NCBI GenBank assembly: GCA_021741145.1
Contig: JAIOYK010000023.1
Location: 1-64,000 of the forward strand
Reading direction: 5' to 3'
Length of the DNA stretch: 64,000 nucleotides
Origin: Rhodospirillum sp.
Lineage (GTDB): Bacteria; Pseudomonadota; Alphaproteobacteria; Rhodospirillales; Rhodospirillaceae
This document shows, in pieces, positions 1 through 9,703 of this stretch. Under the pieces are notes generated by a model. It worked only from the letters and a program-made list of their open reading frames with translations, did not search any database and was not told the origin of the DNA. The position numbers and the translations under genes are program-made. Within the stretch, counting starts at the first letter, position 1. Each line of letters begins with the position of its first letter.

Positions 1-136
1 CGGTGCGGGAGACCGCGTCGATCATCTCCGACCGGACTTCTCCGGCCAGTTGCTCCAGTTCCGCCAGCGACAGCGAGCGCGTCCCGGACGGGTCCGCGAT
101 CCGGTCCAGCAAAGGCGTTTCAGGCGATGAACTCAC
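1..136 (-). CDS. dxs: 1-deoxy-D-xylulose-5-phosphate synthase, N-terminal part (runs off the left edge)
   Basis: The minus strand from position 136 reads V-S-S-S-P-E followed by [12 protein letters not shown] and a segment ending EMIDAVSRT. This matches the conserved start of Dxs (TPLLD-I--P-DLR-L---L--L--E-R---I--VS-TGGH). Dxs condenses pyruvate with glyceraldehyde 3-phosphate, the first step of the cytoplasmic non-mevalonate isoprenoid pathway. Only about 45 codons are in the window, so no catalytic residue is visible. The GTG start at 136 is chosen because AAGGGAG lies about nine bases upstream. The identification rests on this short but distinctive N-terminus. Confidence 0.8.
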   Translation of the reverse strand, partial: MSSSPETPLLDRIADPSGTRSLSLAELEQLAGEVRSEMIDAVSRT

Positions 137-749
137 GGCGGTCGTCTCCCTTGTAGGTGCGCGTGGGGCGCACGACACTTTTGAGCACGCGTAAAGCGCG
201 AGACACCCCACTCTCCATTCAGCGTGGGGACCGGCGGCGGATCTATCCGGACGCCAATGAAAAACCGTTATATTCCTAAGGATAGAAAGGAAAACACGGA
301 CCAAGGATGATAGGGGAGACCTCCCCATGGACGCAAGGGAAGCTGATGCCGGACAGTGGATCGGCCAAATTGGGGGCCACCGCCATCCCTTTGCCTTAGC
401 AGACGCGAAAAAGCGCATATGAAGGACTGGTTTCACTGGGGGGCGGTCGCTATACTCCGCGCGCTTCCGTCTGTCCGGAAATGGTCCATTTAAGACCCGA
501 AGCACGGGGAATTCCCTGTCTCAAGGTGTCCCATTCCGGATCCAGCGCGTGACATCGTCCCAGCCGGTGGCCCCTTTTGGCCGAAGGTACCGGGACGGTA
601 GCTATCAGACAGATATAATGACGCGGACCCTGGTACCGGGGTAACGGTCAAATGAAGCACGAGAGAGGGGAGGCGACGTCCGTCCGTGCCATTCTGGTTC
701 GCGGGTCCGGTCGCGCCTTCGGGCATGTAAAAAAAACAGGAAGACCCGT
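137..749. other. Intergenic region between divergent dxs and pccB
   Basis: No convincing gene is visible in these 613 bases; the short open frames here lack a ribosome site and family resemblance. The stretch is less GC-rich around 250-300. It contains a TATAAT hexamer at 614-619 that could be a -10 element for pccBA, but I see no good -35 at the right spacing. A 6-bp perfect hairpin (GGGGAG-AC-CTCCCC) lies near 331-344. The divergent promoters of dxs and pccBA must lie here. Confidence 0.5.
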
Positions 750-2282
750 ATGCACGAAATCATCCGTCAGCTCGACGAAAAACGCGCCGCGGCCCGCCTT
801 GGGGGGGGCCAGCGTCGGATCGATGCCCAGCACGCGAAGGGGAAGCTCACCGCGCGCGAACGTATCGATTTGTTGCTTGATCCCGGCTCCTTCGAGGAGT
901 GGGACATGTTCGTGGAACATCGCTGCGTCGAATTCGGCATGGCCGACAGCAAAATTCCCAGCGACGGCGTGGTCACCGGCCATGGCACCATCAATGGACG
1001 TCTGGTCTTCCTGTTCAGCCAGGACTTCACCGTCCTGGGCGGGTCCCTATCGGAAACCCACGCCGCCAAGATCTGCAAGATCATGGACCAGGCCATGAAG
1101 GTGGGCGCTCCGGTGATCGGGTTGAACGATTCCGGCGGCGCGCGGATCCAGGAGGGCGTGGACAGTCTGGCGGGCTACGCCGAGGTCTTCCAGCGCAACG
1201 TCCTGGCCTCCGGGGTTATTCCCCAGGTGTCCCTGATCATGGGACCCTGCGCCGGTGGCGCGGTCTACTCTCCGGCCATGACCGACTTCATCTTCATGGT
1301 CGAGGACAGCTCCTACATGTTCGTCACCGGCCCGGACGTGGTGAAGACCGTCACCCACGAGCAGGTGACCGCCGAGGAGCTGGGCGGGGCGATCACCCAC
1401 ACCAGCAAGTCCGGCGTGGCCGACCTGTCTTTCGAGAATGACGTGGTCGCCCTGTTGCAACTGCGCCGTTTCATGGACTTCCTGCCCGCCAACAATAAGC
1501 AGAAGCCGCCGGTCCGCCCGACGGATCACGCCTGGGACAGCTATGATATGTCCCTGGACAACCTGATCCCGAACAACCCCAACATGCCCTACGACATGAA
1601 GGAGTTGATCTTGAAGATCGTCGATGAGGGCGATTTCTTCGAGGTGGCGCCCAAGTTCGCGGCCAACATCATCACCGGTCTGGCCCGCATGGAAGGCCGA
1701 ACCATTGGCATCGTCGCCAACCAGCCCATGGTGCTGGCGGGGTGCCTGGACATCGACAGCGCCCGCAAGGCCGCCCGCTTCGTCCGGTTCTGCGACGCCT
1801 TCAACATTCCCCTGCTGACCCTGGTGGACGTTCCCGGCTTTATGCCCGGCACCAGCCAGGAATACGGCGGCATCATCAAGCACGGCGCCAAGTTGCTTTA
1901 TGCCTATGCGGAAGCCACCGTGCCCAAGGTGACCCTGATCACCCGCAAAGCCTACGGCGGTGCCTATGACGTGATGTCCTCCAAGCACCTGCGCGGTGAT
2001 TTCAACTACGCTTGGCCCACCGCCGAAATCGCGGTGATGGGACCCAAGGGCGCGGTGGAGATCATCTTCCGCCAGGATTTGGACAACGCCGAGAAGATCG
2101 CCGAACGGACGGAAGAGTACCGCCGCCTGTTCGCCAATCCCTTCGTCGCGGGCTCCCGCGGTTTCATCGACGAAGTGATCCTGCCTCACGGTACGCGCAA
2201 GCGGGTCAACCGGGCCTTCGCCATCCTGCGCGACAAGGCCCTGGAAAACCCCTGGCGTAAGCACGGTAACATTCCGCTGTAA
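750..2282 (+). CDS. pccB: Propionyl-CoA carboxylase beta subunit (carboxyltransferase)
   Basis: 510 residues, the usual length for PccB. It carries the biotin-dependent carboxyltransferase fold: an N-terminal half with [14 protein letters not shown] and the acyl-CoA oxyanion-hole region [15 protein letters not shown] followed by [11 protein letters not shown], and a C-terminal half with [18 protein letters not shown] and [15 protein letters not shown], which binds carboxybiotin. It transfers the carboxyl group from biotin on PccA to propionyl-CoA, giving (S)-methylmalonyl-CoA, in the cytoplasm. AGGAAG lies upstream of the ATG. The alpha subunit follows 48 bases downstream. A closely related paralogue, the decarboxylase subunit at 7579-9132, belongs to a different complex; the PccA partner here decides in favour of PCC. 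Confidence 0.95.
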   Translation: MHEIIRQLDEKRAAARLGGGQRRIDAQHAKGKLTARERIDLLLDPGSFEEWDMFVEHRCVEFGMADSKIPSDGVVTGHGTINGRLVFLFSQDFTVLGGSLSETHAAKICKIMDQAMKVGAPVIGLNDSGGARIQEGVDSLAGYAEVFQRNVLASGVIPQVSLIMGPCAGGAVYSPAMTDFIFMVEDSSYMFVTGPDVVKTVTHEQVTAEELGGAITHTSKSGVADLSFENDVVALLQLRRFMDFLPANNKQKPPVRPTDHAWDSYDMSLDNLIPNNPNMPYDMKELILKIVDEGDFFEVAPKFAANIITGLARMEGRTIGIVANQPMVLAGCLDIDSARKAARFVRFCDAFNIPLLTLVDVPGFMPGTSQEYGGIIKHGAKLLYAYAEATVPKVTLITRKAYGGAYDVMSSKHLRGDFNYAWPTAEIAVMGPKGAVEIIFRQDLDNAEKIAERTEEYRRLFANPFVAGSRGFIDEVILPHGTRKRVNRAFAILRDKALENPWRKHGNIPL

Positions 2283-2330
2283 TCCGTGGTCCGCACGATC
2301 CGACATCGATGAAATGAGCAGGGGCACCCA

Positions 2331-4319
2331 ATGTTCGACAAAATCCTGATCGCGAACCGTGGCGAAATCGCCTGTCGCGTTATTAAATCCGCCCGCAAGA
2401 TGGGCATCAAGACCGTCGCCGTCTATTCGGACGCCGACCGTGACTCGCTGCATGTGGATCTGGCCGACGAACGCGTCCACATCGGCGCCTCGGCGTCGGC
2501 CGAGTCCTATCTGGTCATGGACCGCATCATCCAGGCCTGCAAGGACACCGGTGCCCAGGCCGTCCACCCGGGCTACGGCTTCCTGTCCGAAAACAAGGCC
2601 TTTCAGGCCGCTCTGGACAAGGAAGGCATCGCCTTCATCGGCCCGGGCAACCGCGCCATCGAAGCGATGGGCGACAAGATCGAGTCCAAGAAACTCGCAG
2701 CGGAAGCCAAGGTTTCCACGGTTCCAGGGTATATGGGCGTCATCAAGGATGCCGAGGAAGCGGTGAAGATCGCCAAGGACATTGGCTTCCCGGTGATGAT
2801 CAAGGCCTCCGCCGGGGGCGGCGGCAAGGGCATGCGCGTGGCCTACACCGAGGAGGAAGCCCGCGACGGCTTCGTCTCGGCCACCAATGAAGCCAAATCC
2901 AGCTTCGGCGACGACCGGGTCTTCGTGGAGAAATTCATCGAGGAACCGCGCCACATCGAAATCCAGATCCTGGCCGATGGCGAGACCTGCCTGTACGTGG
3001 GCGAGCGCGAGTGCTCCATCCAGCGCCGCCACCAGAAGGTCATCGAGGAGGCCCCCTCGCCCTTCCTGACGCCGGAGGTTCGCAAGGCCATGGGCGAGCA
3101 GGCCGTGGCCCTGGCCAAGGCCGTGGATTACAAGTCCGCGGGCACGGTGGAATTCATCGTCGACGCCAACCGGAACTTCTACTTCCTGGAAATGAACACC
3201 CGCCTGCAGGTGGAACATCCGGTCACCGAGATGATCACTGGTCTGGATCTGGTCGAATGGATGATCAAGATCGCCGCGGGTCGGAAGCTGACCCTTACCC
3301 AGGACGACATCAAACTCAGCGGCTGGTCCCTGGAATGCCGGATCTACGCCGAGGATCCCTACCGGGGCTTCCTCCCCTCCATCGGCCGCCTGACCCGCTT
3401 CATCCCACCCGAGGAGGTCGAGGGGCAGGTTCGCGTTGATACCGGCGTCGAGGACGGCGGCGAGATCAGCATGTACTACGACCCCATGATCGCCAAGCTG
3501 ATCACCCACGGGAAGGACCGGAACGAGGCCATCGCCCGCATGCGGGAAGCGCTGGACGCCTTCTACATCCGCGGCGTGTCCCACAACATTCCCTTCCTGG
3601 CCTCGTTGTTGAGCAAGGAGCGGTTCGTCGAGGGCCGACTGACCACCAATTTCATCGCCGAGGAATACGCCGACGGCTTCCACGCCGCCGACCTTCCGGC
3701 CGAGGATCCCACCATCCTGATCGCCGCGGTCGCCTGCGTGCACCGCAAGCAGGTGCAACGGGAAAGCCTGATCTCCGGTCAGATCGCCGGGCACGAGAAG
3801 AAAGCCCGGAACGATTGGGTTGTCCGCCTGGGCGACACCAATCACCCGGTGATGATCCTGCCGACCGACACCGGGCACGATGTCACCGTCGATGGCAAGA
3901 CCGTCTCGGTGGCCCACGCTTGGCGCTTCGGTGATCCGCTGTTCAAGGCGGTGATCGATGGCCGCCCCGTGGTCGTCCAGATCGACCGGGAAGGCGTGGG
4001 CTATCGCCTGTTCCACGCGGGCACCCAGGACCATGCCCTGGTGCTGACGGAGACAGCGGCCAAATACGCGGCCCTGATGCCCAAGAAGGAAGCGCCGGAC
4101 ATGTCCAAGTTCCTGCTCTCCCCCATGCCAGGCCTGTTGGTGTCCCTGGCCGTGGAAGAGGGCCAGGAGGTCAAGGCCGGAGAACGTCTGGCGGTGATCG
4201 AGGCCATGAAGATGGAAAACGTTCTGAAGGCCGAACGGGACGGGACCGTCCTCAAAATCCACGCCGCCCCCGGCGACAGCCTCTCCGTTGACCAGAAGAT
4301 CATCGAGTTCGAGGACTGA
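2331..4319 (+). CDS. pccA: Propionyl-CoA carboxylase alpha subunit (biotin carboxylase + biotin carrier)
   Basis: 662 residues. Residues 1-450 form a biotin carboxylase: FDKILIANRGEIACRVI at the start, HPGYGFLSEN, the glycine-rich ATP loop GGGGKGMR, and EMNTRLQVEHPVTE with the catalytic Glu/Arg. A middle region of about 140 residues corresponds to the BT domain that contacts the beta subunit. The C-terminal 70 residues are a biotinyl domain with EAMKME; the biotinylated lysine is residue 627. The complex carboxylates propionyl-CoA using ATP and bicarbonate. It lies 48 bases after pccB in one operon, ending at a hairpin terminator. No methylmalonyl-CoA mutase or epimerase gene lies nearby. Confidence 0.95.
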   Translation: MFDKILIANRGEIACRVIKSARKMGIKTVAVYSDADRDSLHVDLADERVHIGASASAESYLVMDRIIQACKDTGAQAVHPGYGFLSENKAFQAALDKEGIAFIGPGNRAIEAMGDKIESKKLAAEAKVSTVPGYMGVIKDAEEAVKIAKDIGFPVMIKASAGGGGKGMRVAYTEEEARDGFVSATNEAKSSFGDDRVFVEKFIEEPRHIEIQILADGETCLYVGERECSIQRRHQKVIEEAPSPFLTPEVRKAMGEQAVALAKAVDYKSAGTVEFIVDANRNFYFLEMNTRLQVEHPVTEMITGLDLVEWMIKIAAGRKLTLTQDDIKLSGWSLECRIYAEDPYRGFLPSIGRLTRFIPPEEVEGQVRVDTGVEDGGEISMYYDPMIAKLITHGKDRNEAIARMREALDAFYIRGVSHNIPFLASLLSKERFVEGRLTTNFIAEEYADGFHAADLPAEDPTILIAAVACVHRKQVQRESLISGQIAGHEKKARNDWVVRLGDTNHPVMILPTDTGHDVTVDGKTVSVAHAWRFGDPLFKAVIDGRPVVVQIDREGVGYRLFHAGTQDHALVLTETAAKYAALMPKKEAPDMSKFLLSPMPGLLVSLAVEEGQEVKAGERLAVIEAMKMENVLKAERDGTVLKIHAAPGDSLSVDQKIIEFED

Positions 4320-4346
4320 TCCACCCTCCACATCCATCCCATTGAA

Positions 4347-4380
4347 AGGCGCCGCCCCGAAAGGAGCGGCGCCTCTTTCA
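4347..4380 (+). terminator. Rho-independent terminator after pccA
   Basis: A 12-bp stem (AGGCGCCGCCCC pairing with GGAGCGGCGCCT, one mismatch) with a short GAAA-type loop begins 27 bases after the pccA stop and is followed by CTTTCA. It probably ends the pccBA transcript. Confidence 0.75.
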
Positions 4381-4534
4381 TGTCCCGTCACGACCAGATT
4401 GCCTCCTATTTTAGGCATATCCTATAAGATGTACTTTACCTAAGGGAATGCATCATCTAGGCTATGCAGCATAACAAGGCACCCCACGGATCAGAAACGC
4501 GGATCGCGTGTGGGGACCCTTCAGGAGGAAGACC

Positions 4535-5110
4535 ATGCGCAACCCTTGGCGATTAGCCGCCCTATTCACCCTCGCCCTGTCCTGGGCCCCCGCGTCCCAT
4601 GCTCAGAACCTGAACCCGGACCGGATCAAGGATCTGGCATCCACCATCCAGCAATGGGCATCGGCTCCGACCGTGGTCGCCGCCATCAAGGCCCAGAACA
4701 CCGATCACGCCGGCCTGTCCCAGGCGGATATCGATGGTCTGGACACCCAATGGCGCGCGGAAACGGAAGCGCCGCCTTCTCCTCTGATCGATGGGGTCCT
4801 GGGCAATGATCTCTCGGCTTACCTGTCCAAGGTGAAGGACGGGGCTGATGGCCTCTATGCCGAGATCTTCGTCATGGATAACAAGGGCTTGAACGTGGGG
4901 CAATCGGACGTGACCAGTGATTATTGGCAAGGGGACGAGGCGAAATTTCAACAGTCCTTTGGCGCTGGCCCCGACGCGATGCATTTATCGGACGTGGAAT
5001 TCGACGAATCGAGCCAGACCTATCTGATCCAGATGAGCCTGCCAATCAACGACGGTGGCGCACCCATCGGCGCGGTGACCGTTGGCTTGAACGCCGAGGC
5101 CCTTCAATAG
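4535..5110 (+). CDS. Secreted single Cache-like sensory domain protein
   Basis: 191 residues with an N-terminal signal peptide (MRNPWRLAALFTLALSW, probable cleavage after ASHAQ). The rest is one domain with the look of a Cache/PDC ligand-binding module: a long N-terminal helix, LYAEIFVMDNKGLNVG, the D-YWQGDEAKF signature and a C-terminal strand GAPIGAVTVGLN. There is no membrane anchor or output domain, so it is probably a soluble periplasmic ligand binder. The ATG at 4535 is preferred over an upstream GTG because AGGAGGA lies seven bases before it. A chemotaxis receptor follows 217 bases downstream, and a remnant with the same C-terminus follows that receptor, so a sensory partnership is plausible but inferred. 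Confidence 0.7.
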   Translation: MRNPWRLAALFTLALSWAPASHAQNLNPDRIKDLASTIQQWASAPTVVAAIKAQNTDHAGLSQADIDGLDTQWRAETEAPPSPLIDGVLGNDLSAYLSKVKDGADGLYAEIFVMDNKGLNVGQSDVTSDYWQGDEAKFQQSFGAGPDAMHLSDVEFDESSQTYLIQMSLPINDGGAPIGAVTVGLNAEALQ

Positions 5111-5151
5111 GATCGCTCCGGGGAGGCCTGAACAGCCCCGCCCCGGACCCA

Positions 5152-5183
5152 TCCGTCCTCCCGAGAATCCGTCCTCCCGAGAA
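5152..5183 (+). repeat. 16-bp tandem direct repeat
   Basis: The unit TCCGTCCTCCCGAGAA occurs twice back to back (5152-5167 and 5168-5183) in the spacer between the Cache-like gene and the chemotaxis receptor. Function unknown. Confidence 0.6.
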
Positions 5184-5327
5184 AGAGAGGACGTCCTGGG
5201 AAGACGGCCCGGGGTCCAGTCGGGAACCTGTTTGGGAACCCTTTCCACCTCTTAATCCGACAAGCTCGCTCGGTTTTCCATGGCCCAACCCACTGGGGTG
5301 ACGGGCGCCATGAAGGACGAAGAAACC

Positions 5328-7043
5328 ATGTCCCAGTTCCCACAGGATTGCTCACACCCCTTGATGTCCCCGAGGACAGCCACCCGTTTGACCATCGGAC
5401 GCAAGATTGCGCTGTTGGTCGTCACCTGTATCGCGGTGGGCATTCTGATCATTGTCGCCACCCAGGCCTATACCGTGCGCGGCGTGGTATTGAAGGAATC
5501 CGAGGCCAGTTTCTCCCGCATCACGGATCTGCTGGCGGGGGCCATGGCCGGGGCGGTTCGGTGGAAAAAAATCCCCGGAATCGAACAGGCCTATGCCGAT
5601 ATCATCTCCGATCCACGCAGGGTGGTGGCGGGGCTGCGGGTCATCGATTCCCAGGGGGAACCCTTGACTCAATACCTCGCGCCCGCGCGGTCGGAAAGTG
5701 GCGTTTTCCAAACCCTCTCCAACCTCCCGGCCCGCGACACCGGAGTGACAGCCATCCGGGACAAGGACGTCCTTCTGGTCCGCGCGCCCATCCTTTTGTC
5801 CAAGGACAGCCCGCCCTTGGGATCCCTCGTTGTCGCTTGGGACCTCTCCAGTCTCAAGAGCGATATCGCCCTGATCGTGTCGGTGGAGGCGGTCATTGGC
5901 CTGATCGTCCTGATCCTCGTGGCCCTCGCCACGACCATCGGCTTGCGCCGCATGGTGGCCGGACCGCTGACGGCCCTGTCCGAGGCCCTTGACGCCATCG
6001 GCGCCGGACAGCTTGACCGCCCCGTGCCCCATACGACCAAGGGAGACGAGGTGGGCGCCATCGCCCGGGCCCTCGACCAGTTTCGCTTGGCGTCCAAGGA
6101 AATGGACACCCTTCGTCTCCAGCGGGACGACGAGAAGACCGCCGAGGAAAAACGTCGCCGCCAGGCCCGGGAAGACTTGGCTCGGGACCTCGGCGACCGG
6201 GTGGGGGTCCTGGTGTCCCGCATGGCGCGGTTGATCCAAACCCTGGACGGCGAGTCTCGGACCATGTCCAGCAAGGCCACGGGGACCCGGGAATTGAGCC
6301 TCGCCGTGGCCGCGGTCACCGATCAAACAGCCGCCAATGTCCGCACCGTCGCCGCGGCGGCGGAGGATCTCCACGCTTCGAGCCAATCCATCGCCGAATC
6401 CGTCAACCGATCCGCAGAGGAGGCGGCCGCGGCGGCTGATCGGGCCGGTCGGGCACGGGAAGCCGTGGGTGGACTGGCCAAGGATGTGGGACGCATCGGC
6501 GAAGTGCTGGACCTGATCCAAAGCATCGCGGCGCAAACCAACCTTCTGGCCCTGAATGCCACGATCGAGGCGGCCCGGGCGGGAGAAGCCGGTAAGGGGT
6601 TCGCCGTGGTGGCCGGTGAAGTCAAGAACCTGGCCAATCAGACGGCCCGGGCAACGGAGGAAATCAGCAAACAGATCAACGATGTCCGCGAGGGGACGGG
6701 CGCCGCCGTCGAGGCCATCGCGCAAATTGCCCAAACCATCGAGGCCCTGCGCGACCGATCATCGACGGTAGTGGAGTCCATCCACCGACAGGCGGACTCG
6801 ATCCAATCCATCGCCGCCAACGCCCAGGACGCGGCTCAGGGCACTCGGGAGGCCTCAAGCCGCATTTCAGAAGTGTCGGCCAACGCCGCCACCACCATGG
6901 AAGCGGCGGAAGCGGTTTCCATGGTCAATGGAGACTTGCACGAGAATAGCGCCGACCTTGAACGGATGGTCGCGGCCTTCATCGAGGATCTGGGGGCTTC
7001 CATGGGCAAGGCGGCCAAGTCCCTGTCCCTCGCCGCCGAATAG
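5328..7043 (+). CDS. Methyl-accepting chemotaxis protein (HAMP + signalling domain)
   Basis: 571 residues. TM1 is at about 27-47 ([19 protein letters not shown]) and TM2 at about 181-205 ([18 protein letters not shown]), enclosing a periplasmic domain of about 130 residues. A HAMP domain (about 206-260) and a long coiled-coil signalling domain follow. The highly conserved hairpin tip ([18 protein letters not shown], then [11 protein letters not shown]) is at about 400-440. It should control CheA through CheW. Other in-frame ATGs are at 5280 and 5310; 5328 was chosen because AAGGACGA lies just upstream and the membrane segment then starts at a normal distance. It is flanked by a complete Cache-like gene and by a remnant of one. 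No che genes are in the window. Confidence 0.88.
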   Translation: MSQFPQDCSHPLMSPRTATRLTIGRKIALLVVTCIAVGILIIVATQAYTVRGVVLKESEASFSRITDLLAGAMAGAVRWKKIPGIEQAYADIISDPRRVVAGLRVIDSQGEPLTQYLAPARSESGVFQTLSNLPARDTGVTAIRDKDVLLVRAPILLSKDSPPLGSLVVAWDLSSLKSDIALIVSVEAVIGLIVLILVALATTIGLRRMVAGPLTALSEALDAIGAGQLDRPVPHTTKGDEVGAIARALDQFRLASKEMDTLRLQRDDEKTAEEKRRRQAREDLARDLGDRVGVLVSRMARLIQTLDGESRTMSSKATGTRELSLAVAAVTDQTAANVRTVAAAAEDLHASSQSIAESVNRSAEEAAAAADRAGRAREAVGGLAKDVGRIGEVLDLIQSIAAQTNLLALNATIEAARAGEAGKGFAVVAGEVKNLANQTARATEEISKQINDVREGTGAAVEAIAQIAQTIEALRDRSSTVVESIHRQADSIQSIAANAQDAAQGTREASSRISEVSANAATTMEAAEAVSMVNGDLHENSADLERMVAAFIEDLGASMGKAAKSLSLAAE

Positions 7044-7072
7044 ATCGGACGACGGAAGCCCATGGGAAAAGC

Positions 7073-7270
7073 CTGGCCACGGTCGACCTGCCCGAAGTCG
7101 AAGTCGAAGTCGACATCTCGACCCAGAGCTTCCAAATCCAGATCAACCCGCCCGTCTCGGAAACCGATCACGCCATCGGCGCGATTTCCGTGGGATTGAA
7201 TATTCTGGTGTTTTCCGACGCGCCCCATGCCATGAATGAAGCCATAATTGTATGGCTGGCATGCGCCTGA
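7073..7270 (+). pseudogene. C-terminal remnant of a second Cache-like sensor gene
   Basis: In the frame of 7073 the bases read LPEVEVEVDISTQSFQIQI, NPPVSETDHAIGAISVGLN and a short tail to a TGA at 7268-7270. This aligns with the last 40 residues of the intact protein at 4535-5110 (LSDVEFDESSQTYLIQMSLP, then INDGGAPIGAVTVGLN). The N-terminal three quarters, signal peptide and start are missing. It looks like the leftover of a duplicated or replaced neighbour of the chemotaxis gene. Seen directly by comparing the two stretches; the history is inferred. Confidence 0.65.
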
Positions 7271-7578
7271 GTTCGGCCGCGCGTCATTTTTTTCCTTGCC
7301 AACGCAGCCCCTGGCGCGCAGCCTTTGCCAAAGGCGCCTGGGCACCGAGGGTGGTTCAACTCTTTGAGGGGATTGTCACTTTCTTGTGTCTTGCGGGATT
7401 GGCCCTGGGCGGGCGAAACATGGCCCCTGGGGACTAATCCACCAAACGACCAGGATGCCCCTAGAAATCACGTCGAGCGATTCGTGGAACCCGGGCCAAC
7501 GGTCCCACTTGTCCATTAATCGCTCTGGGGAACACCGCGGCCATTCCGGATGCGGTCAAGCAAAGCGGTTTGATATTC
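7271..7578. other. Spacer before the mmd operon, no gene seen
   Basis: These 308 bases hold no gene I can support. The stretch lies between the Cache-like remnant and mmdA and must carry the mmd promoter, but no clear -35/-10 pair is visible. Confidence 0.4.
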
Positions 7579-9132
7579 ATGGCGATTTCCAAGACTCTCG
7601 CGGACGAGCTGGAGAAGCGGCGCTCCGTCGCCCTGGCGGGCGGAGGTGAGGCCAAGACCGAGGCCCGGCACGCCAAGGGCAAGATGACGGCCCGGGAACG
7701 GTTGATGGCTCTGTTCACGCAGGGCACCTTCCAGGAGTATGGTCTGCACGCTCAACACGCCACCCGCCATTTCGGAATGGCGGATAAATCCATTCCCACC
7801 GACGCGGTGGTTTGTGGGACCGGGTTCATTGATGGGCGCCCCGTGGCCGGGTTTAGCCAGGATTTTTCCGTGGTCGGCGGATCCTTGGGCGAGATCCACG
7901 CCAAGAAGATCTGCCACACCCTGGACCATGCCGTGAAGGCTGGCGTTCCGGTCATCGGCTTCAATGACTCCGGCGGAGCGCGGATCCAGGAGGGCGTCGG
8001 CGCCCTCTCCGCCTATGGCCAGGTGTTTTATCGCAATGTCCAGCTATCCGGCGTGGTTCCACAAATTTCGGTGATCGCCGGTCCCTGCGCGGGCGGCGCG
8101 GCCTATTCCCCGGCCCTGACCGACTTCATCATCATGACCCGGCACAACGCGGAAATGTTCATCTGCGGGCCGGAGGTGATTCGCGCCGTCACCGGCCAGA
8201 TCACCACCATGGCCGAGATCGGCAGCGCCGAGGCCCATGCCTCGGTGGCCGGGAACATCCATTTCATCGCCGAGGACGACGCCCACGCGGTGGCCATCGT
8301 CCACCGGCTGCTGTCCTTCCTGCCGTCCAACAACATGATGGACCCGCCCCACCGGATCGAGCCGGACCTGTCCGTGGCCGATGACCCGGTTCTGGATGAC
8401 ATCGTGCCGGAGGATTCCAAGGTCCCCTTCGATTGCCGCAAGGTCATCGAACGGCTGGCCGATGGGGGCGACTACCTGGAGGTCATGCCCTCCTTCGCGG
8501 CGAACATTGTCATCGCCTTCGGGCGGATTGGCGGGGTCGTGGTGGGCTTTGTCTCCAACCAACCCACGGTGAAGGCCGGAACCCTGGACATCGACGCCAG
8601 CGACAAGGCCGCCCGCTTCGTGCGCTTCTGCAACGTTTTCAATATCCCGCTGGTGACCCTGGTGGACGTGCCGGGCTTCCTTCCTGGTGTGCAGGAAGAG
8701 CGGCGGGGCATCATCCGCCATGGCGCCAAGATGCTGTTCGCCTATGCCTCGGCCACCGTGCCCAAGATCACGGTGATCATGCGCAAGGCTTACGGGGGGG
8801 CCTATCTGGCCATGTGCAGCCAGGATTTGGGCGCCGACCGGGTGCTCGCTTGGCCGACCGCGGAAATCGCCGTGATGGGCGCGGAAGGGGCGGTGAACAT
8901 CCTTTACAAGCGCGACCTGGAGCAGGCGGACGACCGGAAGGCCAAGTCCAAGGAACTGGCCGATGAATACCGGGAGGAATTCGCTTCGCCCTATCTGTCC
9001 GCGGGCAAGCTGTTCGTTTCGGACATCATCCAGCCCCGGCAAACCCGCTCGGCCATCGCCTTGACCCTTCGGGGCCTTCTGTCCAAGCGCGAAACCCGCC
9101 CGCCCAAGAAGCACGGCAATATTCCGCTCTAG
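7579..9132 (+). CDS. mmdA: Methylmalonyl-CoA decarboxylase alpha subunit (carboxyltransferase)
   Basis: 517 residues of the same carboxyltransferase fold as PccB, with [54 protein letters not shown] and KAYGGAYLAMCSQDLG. It is followed by gamma/epsilon-like, biotin-carrier and beta membrane subunits and has no biotin carboxylase partner. This is the layout of the Na+-translocating methylmalonyl-CoA decarboxylase known from Veillonella and Propionigenium. It moves CO2 from methylmalonyl-CoA onto carrier biotin, leaving propionyl-CoA. The start at 7579 has no strong ribosome site; a TTG nine bases upstream is an alternative. A glutaconyl- or malonyl-CoA decarboxylase cannot be excluded by sequence alone. 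Confidence 0.85.
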   Translation: MAISKTLADELEKRRSVALAGGGEAKTEARHAKGKMTARERLMALFTQGTFQEYGLHAQHATRHFGMADKSIPTDAVVCGTGFIDGRPVAGFSQDFSVVGGSLGEIHAKKICHTLDHAVKAGVPVIGFNDSGGARIQEGVGALSAYGQVFYRNVQLSGVVPQISVIAGPCAGGAAYSPALTDFIIMTRHNAEMFICGPEVIRAVTGQITTMAEIGSAEAHASVAGNIHFIAEDDAHAVAIVHRLLSFLPSNNMMDPPHRIEPDLSVADDPVLDDIVPEDSKVPFDCRKVIERLADGGDYLEVMPSFAANIVIAFGRIGGVVVGFVSNQPTVKAGTLDIDASDKAARFVRFCNVFNIPLVTLVDVPGFLPGVQEERRGIIRHGAKMLFAYASATVPKITVIMRKAYGGAYLAMCSQDLGADRVLAWPTAEIAVMGAEGAVNILYKRDLEQADDRKAKSKELADEYREEFASPYLSAGKLFVSDIIQPRQTRSAIALTLRGLLSKRETRPPKKHGNIPL

Positions 9133-9138
9133 ATTACG

Positions 9139-9169
9139 ATGACATTAGGTCGAATCGACCTGATGTCAT
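9139..9169. repeat. 31-nt near-perfect palindrome after mmdA
   Basis: A 15-bp stem around a single-base loop (ATGACATTAGGTCGA with its complement, one G-T wobble). No T run follows, so it may be an operator, an RNA-processing hairpin that sets the mmdA:downstream ratio, or an intergenic palindromic repeat. Confidence 0.6.
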
Positions 9170-9192
9170 AAACGTGATCTAAATCATATATT

Positions 9193-9243
9193 TAGAGCGG
9201 AATGAGACGGAAAGCCGCGTACACTTTTCCTCATTCCGCTCTA
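9193..9243. repeat. Inverted repeat with 14-bp perfect stem
   Basis: TAGAGCGGAATGAG (9193-9206) and its exact complement (9230-9243) enclose 23 bases. ATTCCGCTCTAG also forms the last codons and stop of mmdA (9121-9132), giving a third copy of the core. It resembles dispersed palindromic repeats of alphaproteobacteria; a genome-wide copy count would decide. Confidence 0.6.
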
Positions 9244-9289
9244 GGATGTCCGCCGTGTCTTCCCGTCGCAAAATTAAGGACCCAGGCCC

Positions 9290-9703
9290 ATGCTTGATAA
9301 CCTGGAACTGATCGGGACTGGCTTCGCCGTGGTCATGGCGGTGCTCGCCTCCCTCTGGGGCGCCTGCTCTCTGATTGGCACCATTTTCGCCCAGGTCGAG
9401 AAGTCCCGGGCGGAGGCGGCGGCCAAGGCCGCGCCGGTCCCGGCCTCCGCTCCCCCTTCGGCCCCGACCACGAGCGGAGGCATTCCCGCGCACCATCTGG
9501 TGGCGATCGCCGCGGCCGTGGCCTCGGTGCTCGGAGATGCTTACCGGATCACCCGGGTGGCCGCGCCCGCCCACCAGATCAGTGACTGGCCCCTGGAGGG
9601 CCGTATCGAGAACTTCACCGCCCACCGGATCCGGACCAATTGGGGTCCCACCCGCCCGACCCTGGGTGGAGAAACCCCGGATATCCTGAGAGGACAGAAA
9701 TGA
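9290..9703 (+). CDS. Gamma/epsilon-like membrane subunit of Na+-pumping decarboxylase
   Basis: 137 residues. An N-terminal membrane helix (GTGFAVVMAVLASLWGACSL) resembles OadG/MmdD. An Ala/Pro-rich linker follows, then a C-terminal part (HHLVAIAAAVASVLGDAYRI, later W--EGR-E-F--HRI) typical of the extended gamma/MmdE subunits. In this family the subunit anchors the carboxyltransferase to the membrane beta subunit and stabilises the complex. AAGGACC lies upstream of the ATG, and its end overlaps the biotin-carrier start by four bases (ATGA). Whether one protein combines delta and epsilon roles here is inferred from the single gene. Confidence 0.75.
   Translation: MLDNLELIGTGFAVVMAVLASLWGACSLIGTIFAQVEKSRAEAAAKAAPVPASAPPSAPTTSGGIPAHHLVAIAAAVASVLGDAYRITRVAAPAHQISDWPLEGRIENFTAHRIRTNWGPTRPTLGGETPDILRGQK

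Noticed and set aside
490-726. Possible small minus-strand gene between dxs and pccB
   Set aside because: No ribosome site, no recognisable fold, and it overlaps the probable promoter region.
1047-4418. Very long open frame (over 1100 codons) on the minus strand opposite pccB and pccA
   Set aside because: A GC-skewed antisense shadow of two unmistakable genes; the translation is low-complexity Gly/His/Asp-rich with no family.
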